Source: Alkalihalophilus marmarensis DSM 21297 (GTDB lineage: Bacteria; Bacillota; Bacilli; Bacillales; Bacillaceae_D). Taken from it: a stretch of DNA of 64,000 nucleotides. The notes below the pieces were generated by a model that made no database searches, was not told where the DNA came from, and saw only the letters and a program-made list of their open reading frames with translations. Positions 44,367-53,197 of the stretch are shown piece by piece. The stretch's first letter is position 1, and the number at the start of each line of letters is the position of its first letter. The stretch spans positions 62,001 through 126,000 of the forward strand of contig NZ_ATAE01000035.1 of assembly GCF_000474275.2 (NCBI RefSeq), written 5' to 3'. The position numbers and the translations under genes are program-made.

Positions 44367-47300
44367 TTATTTCAACACAACTTGCTCCCTGCCAAGCAGT
44401 TCCATTAAATGATTCATGCACTCTTCGCTCGGCCCCACCTCATAAACAGGCTGCATCTGTATTGTTTGTCTCTCCTTCTCCAAATAGGTGATGACTTTTG
44501 TGGCCCCTTCATCGCCTATCAACAGTTTCTTTACATCCGGCAGCTGCGATTGATCTTTTAATTTAAGGTACAGCACCTTCTCTTTACGAGATGCAGCGAC
44601 AATCGATTGAATAAGTACACTTCTTTTTAGGAGGAATTGAGGCTTGTCACGTGTTTGATCAAATGCCCCTTCCATGAAAAGAAGCTCACCTTCTCTTATC
44701 ATCGTTCCGTATTGTTTCCACACATCTGGGAAAACAACCACTTCACAATGCCCAGATTCGTCTGCAGCCTCCAAAAAGGCCATTGGATCTCCTTTTTTTG
44801 TCGTAATTTTTTTCAAGCTAGACACCATGCCCGCAATTCTCAATCGTTTACGTTCCTGACCTTTTTGGTCTTGAATCATATCTGCGATTAGCACACGCTG
44901 ATATTTAGCTAACACATCGCTTACTTGCTCTATCGGATGCCCCGATACATAGACACCAAGAGCTTCTTGTTCAAAAGAAAGCTTTTCTTGCAGAGATAAA
45001 GGGTCAACGTGTTCATACTGAGGGGTTTCAATATCTAACGTAAACAATCCAGCCATTTCATCTTGAAAAGATAGTACTTTCTCAGCAAAAGAATACGCTT
45101 GATCAAGGTTATATAAGAGGGTCGCACGATCTTCCCCCCATTCATCCATGGCCCCAGCTTTGATTAAATTTTCAGTAGCGCGCCGATTAACGATGCGCTG
45201 ATTAACTCTCACACAGTAATCAAATAAATCTTTATATGGCGCCTCTCTGGCTGTATCAATGATATGCTTTGCCGCCTGCACCCCTACATGACTAACCGGC
45301 AGAAGGCCAAAGCGAACAGTGTGTCCATGGTCTTCAAGAGTAAACAACAAACCACTTTTCGAGATACTTGGAGGCATGATGTCAATCTTCCTCTTTTTAG
45401 TCTCTTGAAGTAATTCCGTCAGCTTTTCTGGGGTATTCCATACACTCGATAGTAAAGCTGTATAAAAGGCAGTCGGAAAATGGGCTTTCAAATAGGCGAG
45501 TTGATAACTGATCATACTGTATGCAACAGCATGACTTCTATTAAACCCATAATTCGCAAATCGTTCAATGAGTTGAAATACTTTATTCGCTATGTCTTCG
45601 TTATATCCTTTTTCTTTGGCACCTTTTAGAAAATCTCCACGGCTTTTTTCTAAATCAGTTTTGTTTTTTTTACTAATTGCTCGTCTCAATAAGTCAGCAC
45701 GGGCTAATGAAAAGTCAGCCATTTTAACGGCAATTTGCATAATTTGTTCTTGATAAACAATGACGCCATATGTTTTTCCAAGGATTGGAGTTAATTCCTC
45801 ATGTATATCATTAATGGGGGCTTTCTTATGTTTCCCGTTAATATACACTTGAATATAATCCATCGGACCCGGCCGGTAGAGCGCATTAACTGCCACGATA
45901 TCTTCAAATTCTGTCGGCATAAGCGAGCGCAGGACTCTTCTCATCCCCTGAGACTCTAGCTGAAATACTCCTGTTGTATCACCATTTGCTAAAAGTTCAT
46001 AGGTTTTCACATCATCCCAAGGAATGGAATGAATATCCACCCTTCTTCCTGATTCCTGTTCTATAATAGAAAGAACTCGCTCTAGCAAAGTTAAATTACG
46101 TAATCCGAGAAAATCAAATTTCACTAACCCAATATCCTCTACAATACCCATTGTTGCTTGCGTCAACCGAACGGGTCCTTGCCCTTTTTGCAAAGCGACA
46201 AGCTCTGTTAATGGAACAGGACTTATCACGACACCTGCTGCGTGAGTAGACACATGTCTCATCAGACCTTCGATTGATTCTGCAATCGAGAGAAGTTTGT
46301 TTGCATCCTCTGAATCATTTCTTATTTGTTGTAATCCTCTCTCTTGTTCCATTGCTTTTTTAATTGTAATTCCAGGTGTTGAAGGGATGAGTTTCGCAAC
46401 CTTTTCAATTAAAAAAGAGTCACAAGAGAGTGCCTTTCCTGTATCTCTTATCGCAGCCCTGGCTGCCAGCGTACCAAACGTAGCAATTTGCGCCACATGA
46501 TCCGGGCCGTATTTTTCCTGTACATATTGAATAACCTCATCTCTTCTATGATCTGGGAAATCAATATCAATATCTGGGAGTGAAATTCGTTCTGGATTAA
46601 GAAATCGTTCAAATAAGAGATCGTATTTCAGCGGATTTACATCTGTTATATATAACACATAAGCTGTCAAAGACCCTGCAGCAGAACCCCGCCCCGGTCC
46701 TGTCATCATGTTTCGTTTTCTTGCATGCTGCATAAAATCTGCAACGATTAAAAAGTAATCATTGAATCCCATTTGGTCAATGACTGCTAATTCTTTTTCA
46801 AGCCTTCTTCTTACTTCATCAGTGATGGTGTGGTTGAACCTCTTGTTAGCACCCTCTAAGCATGCTTTTTTCAGCACTTCTTTTGCAGGCTCACTCTTTG
46901 TAAAAGGATAGGCAGGTAAATAACGCCGGTCTAAATCGATCGTAATATTGCATTGTTCAACGATTTCTCCTAACCCGCTTAAAGCAGCAGGAACAGGCGA
47001 AAATGATTGCTTTAACTCTTCTTTACTCTTTAAATAAAATGACCTTTCAGCGTGTCCCTCGTCCTGAAGGTGAATCGTTTTCCCCTCACGTATCGCTCTA
47101 ACTGCCGCATAAGCTTCATAATTCTCCTTACTTGTAAATCGAACAGGGTTAGACCCGCATAGTTTCAAGTTATAACGAGAAGCAAATTGGGAAACAGCTT
47201 CCCAATGGTGACTTTCTCTATCAGCATTTCCAGCAAGGTCGATATACCAATCCTCTTTTTTAGAACGGGTGATCCAGCGCACACACCATTCTTTTGCTGC

Positions 47301-47720
47301 TTCTACCTCTCCTGCCTTGATCAATTGATGCATCGGACTGTCATAAGGAATAATAATGAGACAATCATTAATACGCGAACGCAAGTCATCAGGTGCTAAT
47401 CCAGCACGTAGGTTGTCCTCTGTTTGAAGAAGGGTCGAAATCTTTAATAAGCTCTTATATCCTGTTGTATTTTTAGCTAGCAGTCTTAATGAACCGCTGT
47501 GCTCATTGTCTTTAATAGGTATCTCTAAACCTATTACAGGTTTGATCCCCGTTTCCAAGCAGGCTTTATAGAAAGGGACGGCCGCAAACATATTCCCTTT
47601 GTCTGTTAATGCAAGCGCAGTGAAACCTGTCTCTTTTGCTTTACTCACCAGCTCCTTAATCCGATTAGTCGAGGAAAGCAAACTGTATTCACTATAAACA
47701 TTTGTATGAAGCAAGTTCAC
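44367..47720 (-). CDS. dnaE: DNA polymerase III alpha subunit DnaE
   Basis: Second replicative polymerase of Bacillota, which extends primers before PolC takes over. 1117 aa from the GTG at 47720 (NLLHTNVYSEYSLLSS), with GAAGGTGA upstream. PHP domain (1-200) is degenerate (TDKGNM where active ones have TDHG), as in Bacillus DnaE. The polymerase core has PDIDIDFPDHRRDE near residue 385 and GPGRGSAAGS; then tandem HhH (RATENLIKAGAMDEWG) and an OB fold (RLRIAGMVSSLKKITTKKGDPMA). No PolC-type exonuclease insert. Confidence 0.95.
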   Translation of the reverse strand: MNLLHTNVYSEYSLLSSTNRIKELVSKAKETGFTALALTDKGNMFAAVPFYKACLETGIKPVIGLEIPIKDNEHSGSLRLLAKNTTGYKSLLKISTLLQTEDNLRAGLAPDDLRSRINDCLIIIPYDSPMHQLIKAGEVEAAKEWCVRWITRSKKEDWYIDLAGNADRESHHWEAVSQFASRYNLKLCGSNPVRFTSKENYEAYAAVRAIREGKTIHLQDEGHAERSFYLKSKEELKQSFSPVPAALSGLGEIVEQCNITIDLDRRYLPAYPFTKSEPAKEVLKKACLEGANKRFNHTITDEVRRRLEKELAVIDQMGFNDYFLIVADFMQHARKRNMMTGPGRGSAAGSLTAYVLYITDVNPLKYDLLFERFLNPERISLPDIDIDFPDHRRDEVIQYVQEKYGPDHVAQIATFGTLAARAAIRDTGKALSCDSFLIEKVAKLIPSTPGITIKKAMEQERGLQQIRNDSEDANKLLSIAESIEGLMRHVSTHAAGVVISPVPLTELVALQKGQGPVRLTQATMGIVEDIGLVKFDFLGLRNLTLLERVLSIIEQESGRRVDIHSIPWDDVKTYELLANGDTTGVFQLESQGMRRVLRSLMPTEFEDIVAVNALYRPGPMDYIQVYINGKHKKAPINDIHEELTPILGKTYGVIVYQEQIMQIAVKMADFSLARADLLRRAISKKNKTDLEKSRGDFLKGAKEKGYNEDIANKVFQLIERFANYGFNRSHAVAYSMISYQLAYLKAHFPTAFYTALLSSVWNTPEKLTELLQETKKRKIDIMPPSISKSGLLFTLEDHGHTVRFGLLPVSHVGVQAAKHIIDTAREAPYKDLFDYCVRVNQRIVNRRATENLIKAGAMDEWGEDRATLLYNLDQAYSFAEKVLSFQDEMAGLFTLDIETPQYEHVDPLSLQEKLSFEQEALGVYVSGHPIEQVSDVLAKYQRVLIADMIQDQKGQERKRLRIAGMVSSLKKITTKKGDPMAFLEAADESGHCEVVVFPDVWKQYGTMIREGELLFMEGAFDQTRDKPQFLLKRSVLIQSIVAASRKEKVLYLKLKDQSQLPDVKKLLIGDEGATKVITYLEKERQTIQMQPVYEVGPSEECMNHLMELLGREQVVLK

Positions 47721-47899
47721 CGTTTCACCTTCTCTCTTTCTTAACGAACTAAAACTCCTATATAATCTTGTTTCATTTATCTTCTTTATTATAGTACGCA
47801 TTCGATTTAAGACACCATAGCTTTGCATTTTTATTTAACGATGTCTATTTTCTACTCATCTAGTCAGCCCATTCGCTTTTAGTAATTTAACCAGATCAA

Positions 47900-47928
47900 G
47901 CATAAAACGTATTCCTCATTTATATAGT
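47900..47928 (+). promoter_or_regulatory. Sigma-E-like promoter of ytrHI
   Basis: GCATAAA (47900-47906), 14 bp, TATATAGT (47921-47928); a partial match to the sigma-E consensus (KMATATT, N14, CATACANT). ytrH and ytrI are sigma-E genes in B. subtilis. Confidence 0.35.
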
Positions 47929-47974
47929 ATATAAAATGGTCAGGACAACCTGATAAAGGATGTGGGAAAGCAAT

Positions 47975-48313
47975 ATGGATCGTGACCTTCTCGCAAATTT
48001 AATTATTGATTATTTTGTCGCATTTGGTGTCATTGTCGGCGGTGCAATTATAGGTGGAATTGGAGCATTTCTAATCGGCAAGCCGCCTCTGTCGGTTATG
48101 TACAATTTAGCTGGCAGCTTAAAGATTTGGGCGATTGTCGCTGCAATTGGGGGAACCTTTGATGTCATAACAAATATTGAGCGCGGCCTGTTTAACGGGA
48201 CACACGATGATATATATCGAACATTATTTCTTATCTTCGCTGCTCTATGCGGAGCACAGACCGGCACAAAATTAATTCAATGGATTGTTGGTGGTGAGCA
48301 ATTACCGTTATGA
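47975..48313 (+). CDS. ytrH: Sporulation membrane protein YtrH
   Basis: 112 aa from the ATG at 47975; an ATG 15 nt earlier directly abuts its AAAGG site. Three hydrophobic helices with glycines (VAFGVIVGGAIIGGIGAFLIGKPP, WAIVAAIGGTFDVI, LFLIFAALCGAQTGTKL). YtrH is a mother-cell spore protein in B. subtilis needed for normal spores; exact function unknown. The stop overlaps the ytrI start (ATGA). Confidence 0.82.
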   Translation: MDRDLLANLIIDYFVAFGVIVGGAIIGGIGAFLIGKPPLSVMYNLAGSLKIWAIVAAIGGTFDVITNIERGLFNGTHDDIYRTLFLIFAALCGAQTGTKLIQWIVGGEQLPL

Positions 48314-48816
48314 GAATCCCACCTTATTATAAACGACCGGGATGGCAGCGTTTTTTTGCAGGGATCGTGATCGGTGTATTAATTGGATGGGTGTTCTTCC
48401 TTTATCAGTATGGCTTAATTTATGAAGAGCTGATGGTTAAATTATCAGAACAAGAAGTAACCATTCAAAGCCAAACGAGAACGATTGAAGAACTGCGAAG
48501 TCAGCAGAAAGAGGAAAATGAAGAAAATGCACGTAAGCTAACGGTACAAAAAATTGAAATTCATTTCACCAATACTCAGCGGCTGCGCCTAAACCAATTA
48601 ACCTTATTTGAATTACAGCAGCAAGCCTTAGAAGAACTGGCTTTTCTTGAGCGAAAGAACATTGCCTCTGTATCTGAAACAGAAGATTTAATGATCCGTA
48701 CCATTGAAAACAAATTATTTGAAGTCGGGGATCACCGCTTTCAGTTGGAAATAGAGCGGCTGCACCTTCATACAACGTTAAAAATCTATGCTAAAATCAT
48801 CCCGCCTAGGTCATAA
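48310..48816 (+). CDS. ytrI: Sporulation membrane protein YtrI
   Basis: 168 aa. Short basic N-terminus, one membrane helix (about 15-34), then a coiled coil (about 40-85, rich in E/Q/K) and a C-terminal alpha/beta part. Start overlaps the ytrH stop by 4 nt, so both are made together in the mother cell. Function unknown beyond the sporulation link. Confidence 0.82.
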   Translation: MRIPPYYKRPGWQRFFAGIVIGVLIGWVFFLYQYGLIYEELMVKLSEQEVTIQSQTRTIEELRSQQKEENEENARKLTVQKIEIHFTNTQRLRLNQLTLFELQQQALEELAFLERKNIASVSETEDLMIRTIENKLFEVGDHRFQLEIERLHLHTTLKIYAKIIPPRS

Positions 48817-48926
48817 CTTTAACAGTTTTGAGAACATTTCCGTATTTAACAACTAAATTTCCTTCTTTATTGTATACTGATAGTAATTCAACACGTCACT
48901 ATTTAAATATGAAGGAGGCTGTTAGT

Positions 48927-49145
48927 ATGGATGTAACTGGTAAAGAAATGGTCCTAGATCGCAAAGCGATGGCTCAGAAAAAGGTCGACAAAATTAAAGC
49001 TGGCTTATCAGCATTTGCTGAGACGAAGGAAGTTTCTGAATTAATCCGAAAGCAATTAGCCAAAGAAGGCATTGCCGTTCATGAAGACGTAACAGAAGTG
49101 GGTTCATGGTTTATCCCAGGAGATAAGGGAGCAGCAAAATCTTAG
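48927..49145 (+). CDS. Small soluble protein of unknown function
   Basis: 72 aa from the ATG at 48927 with AAGGAGG 9 nt upstream; the frame is open further upstream without a site. Charged, no membrane segment: DVTGKEMVLDRKAMAQKKV, a helical region, then HEDVTEVGSWFIPGDKG. A -10-like TATACT lies about 45 bp before. It has its own interval after ytrI and shares a bidirectional terminator with nrnA. Family not recognised. Confidence 0.65.
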   Translation: MDVTGKEMVLDRKAMAQKKVDKIKAGLSAFAETKEVSELIRKQLAKEGIAVHEDVTEVGSWFIPGDKGAAKS

Positions 49146-49165
49146 TTTCTTTATACTTGATAACT

Positions 49166-49199
49166 AAAAAAGCGTGGAGTTGAACTCACACGCTTTTTT
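49166..49199. terminator. Bidirectional terminator, small gene and nrnA
   Basis: AAAAAAGCGTG/CACGCTTTTTT stem with A/T runs on both sides, placed between two convergent genes; it covers the last codons of nrnA. Confidence 0.88.
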
Positions 49200-50139
49200 C
49201 ATTTTTACATGCTAATACCAGCTTTTGAATTACTTCATCAGTCTCTTCCCAAGAATATGCCGAAGCGCCAGCTGCCATCGGGTGTCCTCCGCCTTGATGC
49301 TCTTGTGCAATGGTGTTGATAACCGGCCCTCGTGAGCGGAGTCTTACTCGAATTTTTTCATCGTCCTCTACAAAAAATACCCATGTTCTAAGACCTTCCA
49401 CATCTGAGAAGCAATTGACTAATTGAGAGGATTCACTCGATGTGACGTCAAATTGTTCCATCACTTCTTTTGTAAGCTTCATTACACCTACCATTCCATC
49501 AACGATTTCAAAGTGCTGCAGCACATACCCCTCAAGCCTAGTAATCTTCAGGTCTCGTTTATGAAGCTGGCTGTAAAATTGATTTTGATCAAAGCCTGCT
49601 TCAATCAATCGACTCGTTAATTGCATCGTTTGCGGTGTAGTATTGTTATAGCGGAAACGCCCAGTATCACCAACAATACCTGCATACAACAGAAGTGCGG
49701 CTTCAGAGTTAAGGTCGAGCCCTCGCTCTTTTGCTGCATCAAGCAGCATTACGATCATTTCACTCGTTGAACTTGCATTGGTGTCGACCCATACGATATC
49801 TCCATACGGCTCTTCGTTCGGATGATGATCAATCTTTATAATGGCAGCGCCATTTTTGTAGCGCTTATCACTTATTCGATCTGTGTTCGCTGTATCACAT
49901 ACAATCACAAGCGCCCCATCATACACATCGTCAAGAATGTCATCCATTTCTCCTAAGAAGCTAAGTGATGGCTCCGTTTCCCCTACAGCATAAACAGTTT
50001 TATCATGATAAGCCTGTGTTAATATTTCTTTAAGCCCTAATTGAGATCCTAATGCATCTGGGTCAGGTCTTTCATGACGATGAATAATAATTGTTCCTGC
50101 TTTTTCTACTTCGTCTAGTATCTTATGTATGTAATTCAT
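49186..50139 (-). CDS. nrnA: DHH-family oligoribonuclease/pAp phosphatase NrnA
   Basis: Degrades 2-5-mer RNAs and dephosphorylates pAp (3',5'-bisphosphate), taking the role of Orn and CysQ. 317 aa. DHH domain: HRHERPDPDALGSQ, VCDTANTDR and the eponymous DHH in KIDHHPNEEPYG; DHHA1 domain with RVRLRSRG and QGGGHPMAAGA. The promoter region carries three 13-bp tandem repeats. Divergent from ytpI. Confidence 0.95.
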   Translation of the reverse strand: MNYIHKILDEVEKAGTIIIHRHERPDPDALGSQLGLKEILTQAYHDKTVYAVGETEPSLSFLGEMDDILDDVYDGALVIVCDTANTDRISDKRYKNGAAIIKIDHHPNEEPYGDIVWVDTNASSTSEMIVMLLDAAKERGLDLNSEAALLLYAGIVGDTGRFRYNNTTPQTMQLTSRLIEAGFDQNQFYSQLHKRDLKITRLEGYVLQHFEIVDGMVGVMKLTKEVMEQFDVTSSESSQLVNCFSDVEGLRTWVFFVEDDEKIRVRLRSRGPVINTIAQEHQGGGHPMAAGASAYSWEETDEVIQKLVLACKNEKSV

Positions 50140-50192
50140 AGTACTCCTCTTTTCTGGTCATTAAGATTAAAATACAGCTTTCTTTCATCTCG

Positions 50193-50214
50193 CTCATCAA
50201 TAAGACTTGATGAG
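50193..50214 (-). other. Leader hairpin of nrnA
   Basis: Perfect 8-bp stem CTCATCAA/TTGATGAG with a 6-nt loop in the nrnA 5' untranslated region; its right arm overlaps the first tandem repeat. Confidence 0.5.
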
Positions 50215-50251
50215 ACGCGTTTATTAGACCCGTTCATTATACGCGTTCATT
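50213..50251. repeat. Three 13-bp tandem repeats, nrnA-ytpI gap
   Basis: Units AGACGCGTTTATT (50213-50225), AGACCCGTTCATT (50226-50238) and ATACGCGTTCATT (50239-50251), then a partial GTTCGTTCA. The nrnA -10 candidate (TATAAT, 50236-50241) falls on the junction of units 2 and 3. Confidence 0.8.
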
Positions 50252-50321
50252 GTTCGTTCACTAGCAATTCACGTTAACTCACGCTACAATAAATATAGCA
50301 TATAGGGGAGGAAGTTGTAGC

Positions 50322-50609
50322 ATGGATAAAGTGATGACAATTATTATTGTCTTTTCTGCGGTCTTTTTTATTTATAATAAAGTTAAAACATGGAAAACTC
50401 CTGAAGGTCTTTTGAAGCGTATTTACCAAACGAAGGCAAACATTTCAATCGGCTTTTTCTTGGTCGCAATCAGTATTAATCTCTTGATCGCTCCACGCAG
50501 TACGGTCGATGTGGTAGTAGGGATTGTGTTTCTTATTTTAGGTATAGCTAATGTTGTTTTAGGCTATAAAGCATACCGTCATTATATTCCGCAGCTAGAT
50601 AATAAATAA
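50322..50609 (+). CDS. ytpI: YtpI family membrane protein
   Basis: 95 aa with three hydrophobic segments (about 5-20, 42-58, 65-84) and a central basic linker KTPEGLLKRIYQTKAN. Matches the YtpI family in layout and position next to nrnA. Function unknown. ATG with GGGGAGGAAG upstream. Ends in a terminator shared with ytoI. Confidence 0.8.
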   Translation: MDKVMTIIIVFSAVFFIYNKVKTWKTPEGLLKRIYQTKANISIGFFLVAISINLLIAPRSTVDVVVGIVFLILGIANVVLGYKAYRHYIPQLDNK

Positions 50610-50615
50610 ATGCAA

Positions 50616-50650
50616 AAAAGGCCAGGTAACGTTATGTTACCTGGCCTTTT
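50616..50650. terminator. Bidirectional terminator, ytpI and ytoI
   Basis: 15-bp perfect stem AAAAGGCCAGGTAAC with a 5-nt loop between convergent genes. Confidence 0.92.
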
Positions 50651-50653
50651 GGT

Positions 50654-51961
50654 TTATTCAATTAATTGCGCCATCATAAGAGCCTTACCTACTATTTCTC
50701 CCTCATGAAACATCTCTACATCAATTTTACCGTGTTTACGGCCGATTTCTAGCACTCTAGGCTGGATTACTATACGGCTTTCAATTTGAACAGGTTTAAT
50801 GAAATATAACGTAATATTCTCAACAACCAGATCACCTTTTTTATATTTACGCATAATTCGGCTGCCGGCTTCTGTCACTAGAGTCGTCATAACCCCATAT
50901 GAGATCGTACCAAGCTGATTTGTCATTTGCGGTGTCACTTCACACTCATACGCATAATCAGAATCTATCATCTGCTCTTCTATGCGGCTTGTAACCGTAT
51001 CTTCAATGGTTTCACCCACATGAGGCTGCCTTTGAATCATCTGCAGCGCTTTTAATACGTCTTGACGGCTGATGACTCCAATTAAGCGGCGCTGGCTATC
51101 GATAACTGGCAATAACTCAATGCCTTCCCACACCATTACATGTGCAACTGATGCCACCGATGTCCGTTCATTTACTGTAATGGGATTTTTCGTCATAACC
51201 TTCTCGATCGGTGTTTGCTTTGTTGCCCCTAATACGTCTTTTGCAGCAACCATCCCTTGAATACGCATATGTTCATCAATAACAGGATATCTGCTGTGAC
51301 CTGTTTTCGAATTCAACTCATGCCATTTCTCCACTGCATTTGCTGTTGTCATATAATATGTATCCTGCAGTGGAATGAGAATATCATCGACGAGGATAAT
51401 CTCTTTTTTGATGAGTTGATCATAGATAGCCCGGTTAATCATCGCAGCCACTGTGAAGGTGTCATAACTTGTTGTGATAATAGGGAGATTCAATTCATCA
51501 GCGAGCTGTATAACTTCTTCACTCGTATCAAAGCCGCCTGTTATTAATACAGCTGCGCCTGCTTCAAGGGCAAGCTTGTGACCTTGATAACGATTTCCTA
51601 CGATTAATAAGTTTCCAGCCTCTACATAACGCATCATCGCATCTAACTTCATAGCCCCAATCACAAAACGGTTAAGGGTTTTATGCAGTCCGTCTTTACC
51701 GCCTAAAACTTGTCCATCAACAATATTTACAATTTCAGCATATGTTAACTTTTCAATATTTTCTTTTTTCTTCTTTTCAATACGAATGGTTCCTACACGC
51801 TCAATCGTACTTACTAAACTTTGATTTTCAGCTTCTTTAATTGCACGATAAGCTGTCCCCTCGCTTACCTGAAGCGCTTTGGCAATTTGGCGGACTGAAA
51901 TTTTCTCGCCTACTTCTAAATTTGAAATGTATTCTAAAATTTGCTCATGCTTTGTAGCCAT
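50654..51961 (-). CDS. ytoI: YtoI-type regulator: HTH, DRTGG, CBS pair, hotdog
   Basis: 435 aa from the ATG at 51961 with GGAGG 5 nt upstream. Four modules: DNA-binding winged helix (1-75, KISVRQIAKALQVSEGTAYRAI), DRTGG domain (about 95-180), two CBS motifs (about 190-310, with VMTKNPITVNERTSVASVAHVM and RLIGVISRQDVLKAL) that usually bind adenine nucleotides, and a C-terminal hotdog thioesterase-like fold (about 330-435). The ligand and target genes are unknown. Confidence 0.85.
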   Translation of the reverse strand: MATKHEQILEYISNLEVGEKISVRQIAKALQVSEGTAYRAIKEAENQSLVSTIERVGTIRIEKKKKENIEKLTYAEIVNIVDGQVLGGKDGLHKTLNRFVIGAMKLDAMMRYVEAGNLLIVGNRYQGHKLALEAGAAVLITGGFDTSEEVIQLADELNLPIITTSYDTFTVAAMINRAIYDQLIKKEIILVDDILIPLQDTYYMTTANAVEKWHELNSKTGHSRYPVIDEHMRIQGMVAAKDVLGATKQTPIEKVMTKNPITVNERTSVASVAHVMVWEGIELLPVIDSQRRLIGVISRQDVLKALQMIQRQPHVGETIEDTVTSRIEEQMIDSDYAYECEVTPQMTNQLGTISYGVMTTLVTEAGSRIMRKYKKGDLVVENITLYFIKPVQIESRIVIQPRVLEIGRKHGKIDVEMFHEGEIVGKALMMAQLIE

Positions 51962-52027
51962 GATAGCCTCCACACATTCATTCTAATCAGCTGTACCAAC
52001 ATGTAATTGGGTAACTGTACTAGTCCT

Positions 52028-52056
52028 ATTATACGGCTGATAGAATACAGTATCAA
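52028..52056 (-). promoter_or_regulatory. Sigma-A promoter of ytoI
   Basis: -35 TTGATA (52051-52056), 17-bp spacer, -10 TATAAT (52028-52033). Confidence 0.82.
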
Positions 52057-52067
52057 GGCTATCTTCA

Positions 52068-52307
52068 TTAACCTCTTACTTTGACTTGCTTGCCTCTTGA
52101 CACAGCTTGGCTCTTTTTCAGCTGAACAGGCTTGCTGAATTGTGATAACAGTCCGTAGATATTTCCGCCGATAACAAGAAAACTAAAGGCTAGCCAGCTC
52201 CAAGCAAAAATTCCTGCCATGCCACTTTCTTGAAAAGGGAGATACCCAAAACTGTAAATTAATAATGTGCTAGCAACTAGTAGACTGATGATAAGTCTCT
52301 GCTTCAA
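52068..52307 (-). CDS. Small two-helix membrane protein
   Basis: 79 aa from a TTG at 52307, with GGAGG 7 nt upstream; the longer open frame upstream has no site and would run into the ytkL terminator. Two hydrophobic helices (about 4-22 and 31-52) and a basic C-terminal tail (KKSQAVSRGKQVKVRG). Not recognised. It lies between ytkL and ytoI. Confidence 0.6.
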   Translation of the reverse strand: MKQRLIISLLVASTLLIYSFGYLPFQESGMAGIFAWSWLAFSFLVIGGNIYGLLSQFSKPVQLKKSQAVSRGKQVKVRG

Positions 52308-52365
52308 CAAAGTCCCTCCTCGTTTTTCTTTTACTAGTACATATATGTCCATCGACATAAAAAAA

Positions 52366-52395
52366 GACCGAACAAGAGCATTCTCTTGTTCGGTC
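52366..52395 (-). terminator. Terminator of ytkL
   Basis: Perfect 13-bp stem GACCGAACAAGAG with a 4-nt loop and T7 on the minus strand, 10 nt after the stop. Confidence 0.92.
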
Positions 52396-52405
52396 CTATA
52401 AATAC

Positions 52406-53089
52406 TTATACGTCGATTGACTCTCCCACTTCTAACACTTTTCCTTTTTTACCTGATAGGTTATCAGCAAACTCGTGTGGGTCCTGTTCAATAACAGGGA
52501 ATGTATTAAAGTGAATAGGAACGACCTGTTTGGCTTGAAGCCATTCAGCCGCCACACTTGCATCCTCAGGCCCCATTGTGAAATTATCGCCAATTGGAAT
52601 AAATGCAAGATCAATCATATTCCGTTCTCCGATTAATTTCAAATCTGAGAACAGGGCGGTATCTCCCGCATGATAAATCGTTTTGCCTTCTGCTGATAGT
52701 AAAATTCCAGCTGGCATCCCTGTATAAATAATCTCTTGTTTTTCTTCATCTGTATAAGCAGAGCCATGAAAAGCCTGAGTTAATTTAACTGTCCCAAAAT
52801 CAAAGGTATGCGCTCCGCCAATATGCATCGGGTGTACATTTACCCCTTTCCACCCTAAGTATGTAGCAAGTTCAAAAGGTGCAACGACTAACGCATCATT
52901 CCTTTTTGCAAGCTCAACTGTATCACCTACATGGTCATTATGGCCATGAGTCAATAAGATTACATCTACTTCCAGCTTGTCTGCATCCAAGTCCGTTAAC
53001 TCATTGCCCGAGATAAATGGATCGATAATAATCTTTTTCCCATTTGCTTCAACTTGAACAACTGAATGGCCATGATAACTTACCTTCAT
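52406..53089 (-). CDS. ytkL: Metallo-beta-lactamase fold hydrolase (UPF0173)
   Basis: 227 aa, complete single-domain MBL protein. Metal ligands in [11 protein letters not shown] (HxHxDH), H in GGAHTF/QAFHGS, D in [10 protein letters not shown] and the terminal H in [10 protein letters not shown]. Family UPF0173; substrate unknown. ATG with AAGGAG upstream. Downstream of three 14-bp repeats. Confidence 0.88.
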   Translation of the reverse strand: MKVSYHGHSVVQVEANGKKIIIDPFISGNELTDLDADKLEVDVILLTHGHNDHVGDTVELAKRNDALVVAPFELATYLGWKGVNVHPMHIGGAHTFDFGTVKLTQAFHGSAYTDEEKQEIIYTGMPAGILLSAEGKTIYHAGDTALFSDLKLIGERNMIDLAFIPIGDNFTMGPEDASVAAEWLQAKQVVPIHFNTFPVIEQDPHEFADNLSGKKGKVLEVGESIDV

Positions 53090-53140
53090 TTAATGACACT
53101 CCTTAAGAAAATGTTTTCTTTGTTTTCCTTTACCTTTTAA

Positions 53141-53182
53141 CATTACAATTAAACCATTACAATTAAACCATTACACATAAAC
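53141..53182. repeat. Three 14-bp tandem repeats between ytkL and YitT gene
   Basis: CATTACAATTAAAC twice (53141-53154, 53155-53168) and once with two changes (53169-53182). They fill the space between the stop of the YitT gene and the ytkL leader. Confidence 0.85.
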
Positions 53183-53197
53183 GTTAAAAATCCTGCC

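Noticed and set aside
44357-44389. GGGAGC/GCTCCC inverted repeat at the end of dnaE
   Set aside because: 21-nt loop and no T run; not a credible terminator.
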